A program made the position numbers and the translations under genes. A model generated the notes under the pieces. The model was given only the letters and a program-made list of their open reading frames with translations, was not told the DNA's origin and made no database searches. This document shows, piece after piece, positions 56,759-64,000 of a stretch of DNA of 64,000 nt (position 1 is the stretch's first letter; each line of letters starts with the position of its first letter). The stretch is taken from contig RCTD01000023.1 of NCBI GenBank assembly GCA_014898415.1, positions 434,001-498,000 of the forward strand. The letters run 5' to 3'. Source of the stretch: Stromatinia cepivora. Taxonomy: Eukaryota > Ascomycota > Leotiomycetes > Helotiales > Sclerotiniaceae.

Positions 56759-59700
56759 ATGCCTTTAACTCAACAACCAAAAGAACACCCTGATGCTCGA
56801 GATGCGATCGCGCTCGAGATGAAAGACAGCTGGAGCCCCGGTGACGATCGCAGAGATAGAGGTAGAGTAGACCGAGGAGTTATTGAAAGACGGTCGAGAA
56901 GATCAAGGTCTCCCACGTCACGTCGACCGGACACCGACAGGACACCCAACGCAGGAGATCGTAGTACTGATAGGTCAAAGCCATCACAAGAAATTGAAAG
57001 GCGAGATCGCAGCCCAGACCGCAGAAGACAATTATCTCCTCGGGCGGGAAAGGATTCACAAGAAGAGGTATTGAAGCGCAATCAAGGCAGAGAACTATTA
57101 TTGGAGACGCGAGGTTCAGAACCAGTGAAAGGAGAGACAGTCCACTCACCTCAACCGATCAAACGAAGGAAGAGTCGTAGCCCATCGCCGAGTCGCAATC
57201 AACAAAAGAAAGCTCGAAGAAATTCTCGCAGTCCAGTACGGCACAACGGAGCTAGCAAAGGGTCATCCCGACGAGATAGGAAGCGACGTAATCGGTCTGC
57301 ATCACAACATCGAAATCAGCAATCGGAACAGAATAGAAATAATCAACGCGAGGAAGGGAACCCTAGAAACCGTAGGGATTTTGGGAAGAACGATAAGCGT
57401 GGACGATCTCCTGGTCAGAACCGCGATAAGTTCGAAAAATCTCGTCCTTCATCCTCCTTGGACTACGACGACCCCCCAGCGAATCGTAATCAATCCCCTC
57501 AGAGAACCACTGAGCAAGAGCAAAAGGACGGAGAAAGAGCAGCATTAGAGTCGATTGAGAGTAAGGAGAAGAAGCGAGACCTCTCCCCATACTCGAGCCG
57601 TCGATCTCCAGAGGCAGACAGATACGGGCATACAAATCGCGGTCGTCGTCAATCACCTCGTGCACCGAAAGGACCAAAGGGGAATAGGAGACGTTCTCCA
57701 AAGCGAGATAAGGGACGACCTTCACGAGACGAATATCGCCCGAATAATAAATCCCGAGGTCGACCGACATCGGCAGCTTCAGGAGCGAATAGTATTGAGG
57801 TCAAGTCGGATAAGATGGCCAACAGAGGATTCTTTGGTAACCAGCAAGGATACAACCCAAACCAACAGATGCAGGCAGCATTTCCTTTGAAACCACAATT
57901 CAACCAAGTTCCTCAAGGCCCTCAAGCCGATCCACGACAATTTTCACAATCTCCACAGCATCAAATGACTCCGAACTCGTATCATGGTTCACCTCAGGCA
58001 CAATCACCATATTCATCTGGACGGGGAAATTGGAATGGCTCACAGCAACAACAATTTTCACCCACTTCGTAAGCTATTCTTTGGTAGTACTAGTGATTTC
58101 GTAATCTAACAAGACTTGCAGGCAATTCCAGCCAAACTTCCAGCAACAACCAGGATATGTTACTCCTACTGGTCCGCAAAGTCAAATGTATGGCAATCAA
58201 GCACAATCTCCTTCTCACCAAGCGCCCCCTACAGGGCCGATGAACAATAACTTCAGAGGCAATCAAAGATTTCGAGCTGGCAATTTCAATCCCCGAGGCG
58301 GTCGTGGTAATCAATTCAATCCTCAATGGAATCCTCCTTCTGGTCCCTCTAGCGCTAGTCGTGCCCAGTTCAGCAATTCCGGTAACGTCACACCTCAGCA
58401 TATGTCTCCGCAGCAGCAGTTCCCATCGCAGAATCCATTTGATTCTAGTGCAATGCCACTACAAAACCAGGTAGACGATAGCGAAGACTTATTTAGGCCC
58501 TCAAAAGACCTTCAAGCTGAGGATACTAGCAAGAAGAATGATGAGGAACAAATGCCACCCCCTAGTCGACCACCACCAACAGGACCTCAGAGCCAACAAA
58601 ATTCCTCGAAATTTAGCTTTGCATTCAAAGGCCCGGCGAAAGCGGCTACTACTCCAAAACCAGAAATCTCTCAGAAGCTGAACGCTGTTCCAATCAAGCG
58701 AGATATGCAAAATAGCCCTCGTGGTCCTGCGGCAACACGAAATATTCCCACAGAACCAGCATCTGCAAGAGCGCAACATGCATTTCGCGAGCCACCGCCT
58801 CCTGTAACGCGCAAAGTCAAGAAGATTATGCAACGTTTGAAACCAAAGCCACAGCTACTTCCCGAATACAAGGCCTCAGATTCTGTATACTACCGAAAAC
58901 CTGGCAATGAATCTGTCGTGGGATCCGGAACCTACGGTAAAGTGTTCAAAGCTATTCATGTTTACACAAAGAAGTTGGTTGCTTTGAAGAAGATCCGCAT
59001 GGAAGGAGAACGCGATGGTTTTCCCGTGACTGCGGTACGAGAGATAAAACTTCTTCAATCCTTGAAGCACGCAAATATCGTTAATTTACAAGAGGTAATG
59101 GTGGAAAAGAACGACTGCTTTATGGTTTTTGAATATCTCTCACACGATCTCACGGGCTTGCTCAATCACCCATCCTTCAAGTTAGATGCAGCTCATAAAA
59201 AGCATCTTGCTAAGCAGCTTTTTGAAGGTCTAGATTATCTTCATCGCCGAGGTGTTCTACATCGGGATATCAAAGCAGCAAATATTCTTGTTAGCGACGA
59301 AGGGCAACTAAAACTAGCAGACTTTGGACTGGCTAGGTTTTATGCCAAACGAAGACAGCTAGACTATACCAACCGTGTTATCACTATCTGGTATCGTTCA
59401 CCAGAACTTCTCCTCGGCGAGACACAATATGGTCCTGCAGTAGACATTTGGAGTGCAGCCTGTGTCTTGGTCGAAATTTTTACTCGACACGCAATATTTC
59501 CCGGAGATGGTGGTGAAATCAGCCAACTCGAGAAAATCTACGCTGTGCTTGGAACGCCAAATCGAACTGATTGGCCCGGCTTAGTAGACATGGCATGGTT
59601 CGAACTTCTAAGACCTACTGTCAAACGATCCAACGTTTTTGCGGAAAAATACAAAGAACGAGTTACGCCGGCTGCGTTTGAGCTTTTGGATGCCATGTTT

Positions 59701-60094
59701 CAATATGACCCTGCCAAGCGACCTTCTGCTTCTGATGTTCTTGAGCACCCGTATTTCACGACGGAAGAGCCAATGCCGAGACAGGCTATTGAGTATGTTA
59801 TTCTCTTGTTTCCCAAACTTTTTACCAAATGATCATTAGCTAATACCTTGAAATAGGCTCAAAGAACTTAAGGGCGACTGGCATGAATTTGAATCCAAAG
59901 CGTTACGCAAAGAAAATGAACGCAAGGATAAAGAAGCACGAAGGGCAGCGCAGAAGGAAAAGGAGAAGAAAAGAAGTGCAGAGGGTGAAGCGAGCTCCGA
60001 AAGAGACCCAAAGCGAGTAATGATGGGACCTCCAAGCATACCACCACCAGCTTCCATACCTCAAAATCAGGAGGTCGCCGCTCCGAGTAACTAG
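56759..60094 (+). CDS. CTK1: CTK1-type cyclin-dependent kinase (RNA polymerase II CTD kinase)
   Basis: Ctk1/Cdk12-like kinases phosphorylate Ser2 of the Pol II C-terminal repeats with a partner cyclin, in the nucleus, coupling elongation and RNA processing. Exons 56759-58068, 58122-59792 and 59857-60094 (introns 53 and 64 nt) give 1072 residues. About 700 N-terminal residues are disordered: Arg/Ser/Asp-rich SR-like repeats (RRSRRSRSPTSRR, RKSRSPSPSRNQ), then Gln/Pro-rich sequence. The kinase domain (about 700-995) shows GSGTYGKVF at 704, ATP Lys726, a C-helix PVTAVRE (PITAIRE-like) at 738-744, HRDIKAAN with Asp819, DFG at 837, and a T-loop TNRVITIWYRSPE. A charged C-terminal extension (KENERKDKEARRAAQKEKEKK) follows. 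Bur1/Cdk9 is the alternative; the PITAIRE-like helix and the SR-like N-terminus favour Ctk1. Confidence 0.9.
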
Positions 60095-61340
60095 GTCGAT
60101 TCCATATGAACCACCTCCATAGTAGGGATGGGAAGGTCCAAGGAGAAGCTTGCAGCATGTATATTTGGGAAGAAGCGCTTTTGGCATTCGTGCACCGGAT
60201 AAAGCTTTTGTAAGATTATTGATATTAATAACCTAAGTATGCAATTGGACGCGAATTGGTTCTTCATGGGATGCAACTTCAGACGAGAAGTTTGGGGGGT
60301 GAAGGAGGAGCAGGAGCGGGCGTTCTGGTGACGAGGAACGGGAGGGAGATAGGCACGCCACCTTATGATAGCACGTTGTACGTTGAGAAAGCGAATGCCC
60401 TTTCCACTTTTTAGTTATTTTTTTAAAGCAGATGTCATGTGGATATTGCAATAAAGGAGCGAATGCAATGATATCCAAACGATGTATTTATTGTGTTGCA
60501 TGATTTCGTGTCTTGGGAGAGAGGATATTGATGTGCTATGTATGATGTGATTGTTTGCAATGCAATCAACAAGATATCTGAGACGAGACTCATATTTGAC
60601 TTTTAAGTTTACTCTGGTCCGTTATATCATGTTGGTTCCGTTCTTGGTACTTGGCTCTTTTCATTCAGTGGAGATTTGGGGAGAGGGGCGGGCAGGATTA
60701 GTTAAATAGGCTGGATAGGTACTTTATGTGTGTTTTTGCGCTTTAATCAGATGGGCTTTTAAATGAAGGAGGAGGAGGAGGAGGAGGAGGAGGAGGAGGA
60801 GGAGGAGGAGGAGGAGGAGGAGGAAGGATATAAGTGAGAAGTATAAGTGAATGGGGAGGTGAGGTAAGATGGAGTGGAATTGGTTTGACTTGACAAAAAT
60901 GGCCTTAAAAAGAAAAGAAGGGAGATAGAAATCAGATTAACAGGGTTTCTTTAGGGGGAGGGTTGAATGTAAGATGGAGAGGTAATGTGAAGATGAAGAG
61001 GGGATGGATAGATCTCGACTTGATGGAAGATTATTAGCAATAGACCTTTTCTCTGATGTGATGTAGCGGAGGAAGGTAACTATCCTCTGATTTTTGAAGA
61101 AAGAAATGGGTCTCGTCTGATGTGAAATGTTTGAGCAATATGTAGATATATAATCATTTAAGATTTTCTCGTCTCAGCGTTCATCAGATAATTGATGTTT
61201 TCAAATCGTGGGGCTCTTGATACCTACTATTATAGACTATCCCTTCGCATCCTATGCGTAAATGTGACAATATTCTTTCGTCCTAACGCCAAACAGATTT
61301 ATTTATTCATGCAGACATCAAACATCACTCGCTCGGCACC
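60095..61340. other. Convergent intergenic region CTK1 / MCM5
   Basis: 1.2 kb of shared 3' flank with a long (GGA)n tract; purine-rich on the plus strand. No gene supported. Confidence 0.6.
60767..60823. repeat. (GGA)n trinucleotide tract
   Basis: About 18 uninterrupted copies of GGA, ending in GGAAGGATA. Confidence 0.9.
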
Positions 61341-63669
61341 CTATGCACCGCTCCTATAAACCTGACTACCTTGTCCTCTAATAGCAATAGTATCTCTTCT
61401 CTGCAGCACCACCAATGCCCTCTCTAGACTCATTTCACTAAAGCCTCTTCCTTCACACATTTCTCTTTTCAAAGTCGCTAGACTTGTGCTCCATCCCACT
61501 GGCAATCTTTTCTTTAGTTCTTCCTCTAATCTGGCGACTTCGTCTTGGAGTTCCCTACTTCCTTGTTGTGCAACACCTTGTTGAACGGCATCCATGGTGG
61601 ATGCTAAGAATAGACGGATTGCTTCATCGACGTGATGTTCGTGGGCGATAGGGGAGAGAGAGATCTTGGCGAGAGATTCTGTTATTCGGATGATGGCTTC
61701 GAGTTGACGGACTGTGATGGGGATGGAAGAGCGTTCGTTTGTTGTCATTTCGGTGGCATGGACTTGCTTTCGGATGGACACAAAATGGGAAGAGAGCTTT
61801 TCGGCAGCTTCTGGGGAGAGACGCGGTGCACAACGACTGGAGGTTGTTAGTTTTGGACTTTTTGGTTACATAGAAGACGAGTAGAGGTAATACGTACGAT
61901 TTACAGTAGCTGATGTATCTCTTCATCTTTTCAACAGGAATCTCCGACTCGGCTTGTTCTTCTCTTCCTCTACCACCCATGTGAACATTCATAACGTGCC
62001 TAGCCATCTTCTCGTCTTTACCTCTCTCGTGCTCATCCTTGACTATAAAGATCATGTCGAAACGCGATAGAATTGTGGTTTGGAAATCAATGTTCTCGCC
62101 TGGCGATTTGAGATCATCATAACGCCCAAAAATAGGATTGGCTGCAGCGAGAACAGAAGTTCGTGCATTGAGAATTGTAGTGATACCGGCTTTAGCTATC
62201 GAGATCGTTTGTTGTTCCATAGCTTCATGGATGGCCACTCGATCCTCGTCACGCATTTTGTCGAATTCGTCAATACACACTACACCTCCATCTGCAAGAA
62301 CCATAGCTCCCCCTTCGAGGTAAAATTCTCGGGTTGTGTGATCACGTTGAACAGAGGCGGTAAGACCAGCGGCAGAGGATCCTTTTCCGGACGTGTAGAT
62401 AGCGATGGGAGCAACCTTTTCTACGAATTTTAAAAGCTGGGATTTGGCAGTTCCGGGATCACCGAGGAGAAGGACGTTAATATCACCACGAAGTTTCATA
62501 CCATCAGGAAGGATCTTTTTGGATCCACCTAGTAAGAGGCATGCTATTGCTTTTTTGATATCGTTGTTGCCATAGATAGACGGGGCAATACAGGAAGCGA
62601 ATACACTGTAGAGGTCAGGTCTGCGCGACATTTCAAGGAATTCTTGTTCCTCCTCTTCCGAGAACACTGCGTTTCCTTTTGCTGTGTGATCGACATCGCT
62701 ATGAATACCCACGGCTCTCAGGTACGGAGTTCGAATGGCAACGGCTGAGGTCGTGGAGGAGCCTTTCGTGTTTTTGTTTTGATAAATAGAAAATATACCA
62801 GTGATCATACATCTCGTACCAGGTACCACACGATTTGTTAAATATCTATCGGTTGAGATAAGAACGTGCCGTGGTAGTTCTCCCACCGGAACTTGATCTG
62901 GGGCCTCTTGAAGCTTAATAATTTGTTGATCAACGAATTGAGAAGACTCATGAACGACCACATATGGATCCATGGGACAGGGTGGATCTCCAGGCATCTT
63001 TTGTCTATCGCACATCCTGGGTAATGAAACACCAGGAAATCCACCATTTACTGGTAATATTTTTGTAGAGCGGCAATTTCGACATTGTATATTTAGTGCT
63101 GTTGCTTTTGATGATAGTACCGATGCTCCTATGACGATACCTGGCACTCGTACAAGTCGGGATATGGCAAGAGCGTCCAGATCTCGAATAGAAATCTCCG
63201 AGGCTGTGGAGTGAAGGAGGAGTTGATGTTCGGGAAGGACAACGTCTCTGTCTGAGGGATATACAATTCGATGGGTACATCTTTTTAATGCGCTTTCGAA
63301 CTGGAAATAAGTCAGACATAGTTTGGGATAGTTTCTAAGGATTCGTTACAAGAGGTATAATCTCTGCAGGTTCTGTCGCAAGTCTGTGTGCAAGCTCTTC
63401 ATTAAAGGATATCAAGTGCCCAACATCAACGTCGCAAAAGTATTGTTTTAACAGAACATTCTCCCGGATTTGATCCCTGTATTGACTAGATTAGCATGAT
63501 AGGCGCAGATGGGGAAATGCAATGCTTCCTACCTGTAAATGAAGGCATTGTCAATGCGAAACTGAAGAATAAATTGTTCTAATTGCGATTGTACTTGACC
63601 TCTAGTATCTTCATTGTCACCATACTCAGGTGGTAAAACACTTAAAGAAAATACAGATTGGCGATCCAT
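61341..63669 (-). CDS. MCM5: MCM5 replicative helicase subunit (Cdc46)
   Basis: Mcm5 is one of six subunits of the MCM2-7 ring that licenses origins and unwinds DNA in the nucleus. Exons 63669-63533, 63485-63350, 63300-61898 and 61836-61341 (introns 47, 49 and 61 nt) give 723 residues, the normal length. Zinc-finger cysteines are at 164, 167, 188 and 199. The AAA+ core has Walker A GDPGTAKS at 371-378, Walker B CIDEFDKM at 433-440 and the SRFD arginine-finger motif at 503-506. The C-terminal winged-helix-like part contains [25 protein letters not shown]. The start [10 protein letters not shown] is preferred over an ATG 70 codons upstream (63879), because the extra residues read as 5' leader and the family begins near here. 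Upstream there are MBF/SBF-like sites. Very confident. Confidence 0.97.
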
Positions 63670-63799
63670 CTTTTTTGCTGGTATTTGTTTGTGTTGTTGA
63701 GTATAAACTGCGGGGTTATTGGCAGTGTTGATGTTCTGGTCTGTTGTCCTGCTGTTGCTAAGTGACTGACTGAACCTGAGGTTTTTTGATAAGAACAAG

Positions 63800-63805
63800 A
63801 CGCGT
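63800..63805. promoter_or_regulatory. MluI cell-cycle box (MCB) upstream of MCM5
   Basis: A perfect ACGCGT lies 131 bp upstream of the MCM5 start. In yeasts this palindrome binds MBF and drives G1/S expression of replication genes including MCMs. The motif is seen; the regulation is inferred. Confidence 0.6.
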
Positions 63806-63829
63806 TTCTCCTTTTTTGAACGCGACAAA

Positions 63830-63836
63830 TTTCGTG
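63830..63836 (-). promoter_or_regulatory. SCB-like element upstream of MCM5
   Basis: TTTCGTG on the plus strand, i.e. CACGAAA in the gene's orientation, which matches the Swi4 (SBF) box core. Four bases separate it from a second CGCG-containing site (AACGCGAC, 63819-63826). Confidence 0.5.
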
Positions 63837-64000
63837 TAAAGTGTTTGCATGGAAAATTAGAAAACGGCTCACTAGCCACAGCTTGAATCCTAGCAACCTC
63901 CAGCCTCGAGCCCCAGCCTCACCTCCAGAGCAACCAATCAAATGACAACCATGAAAGATGGTTGGTATCGGAACGGAAGGCTGAAAGAACCAGAACATCA

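Larger units (their letters stand above)
63670..64000 (-). other. MCM5 leader and promoter
   Basis: Besides the MCB/SCB-like sites the region has no coding evidence. Open frames across it (63998-63642 and 63879-63529) overlap the MCM5 start. Confidence 0.5.

Noticed and set aside
63529..63879. Longer MCM5 start at 63879
   Set aside because: The extra 70 residues do not resemble MCM5, and the segment contains the likely promoter sites.

Overview
The window is a stretch of filamentous ascomycete genome, most likely from a member of the Sclerotiniaceae (Botrytis/Sclerotinia group). Four observations support this. Genes carry short GT..AG introns (47-90 nt) with CTRAY-type branch points. A 202-residue cutinase closely resembles the Botrytis CutA type. 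The gene content is typical of a necrotrophic leotiomycete. A sharply AT-rich island filled with decayed transposons shows the transition-only damage expected of repeat-induced point mutation (RIP). No decisive database search was possible, so the genus is an inference.

Layout. 1-1.8 kb: two small inverted-repeat elements, one with clean hAT hallmarks. 1.8-5.6 kb: the APC/C subunit gene CDC23/APC8 (minus) and farnesyl diphosphate synthase ERG20 (plus), divergent from one 579-bp intergenic region. 5.9-12 kb: a broken membrane-protein gene, an acidic/basic protein with an N-myristoylation-like start (MGNCCSS), and a ruined F-box/LRR-like gene. 12.9-18 kb: a cutinase, a TA-flanked MITE and an unrecognised multi-exon gene with an in-frame TAG. 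19.4-28.3 kb: a Crh-type GH16 cell-wall transglycosylase with a transmembrane tail, an alpha-kinase, a CutC-family protein with unstable repeats, and a modular Thr/Ser/Cys-rich GPI-type wall protein. 28.4-34.7 kb: gene-poor, with relics only. 34.7 kb: a small secreted protein. 36.2-51 kb: an AT-rich island with a complete but dead Tc1/mariner element (36173-37551) and a 12.3-kb nested pair of Copia-type LTR retrotransposons (outer 38698-51008 on plus; inner 41248-46728 on minus). Both Copia elements have LTR pairs and target duplications. 51.5-55.6 kb: a damaged or hard-to-model ankyrin/STAND-like gene and another coding remnant next to the island. 56.8-63.7 kb: conserved housekeeping genes again, a CTK1-type CDK and MCM5, convergent.

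Functionally, three genes touch the cell cycle or transcription (CDC23, MCM5, CTK1) and one isoprenoid/ergosterol supply (ERG20). Three or four face the exterior and could matter on plants (cutinase, Crh enzyme, modular GPI protein, small secreted protein). The genes do not form an obvious biosynthetic cluster. I saw no clear sign of a wholly new system. The most informative features are the datable nested transposon island with a damaged margin, the modular wall protein whose introns mark its repeat units, and the repeat-laden CutC gene.
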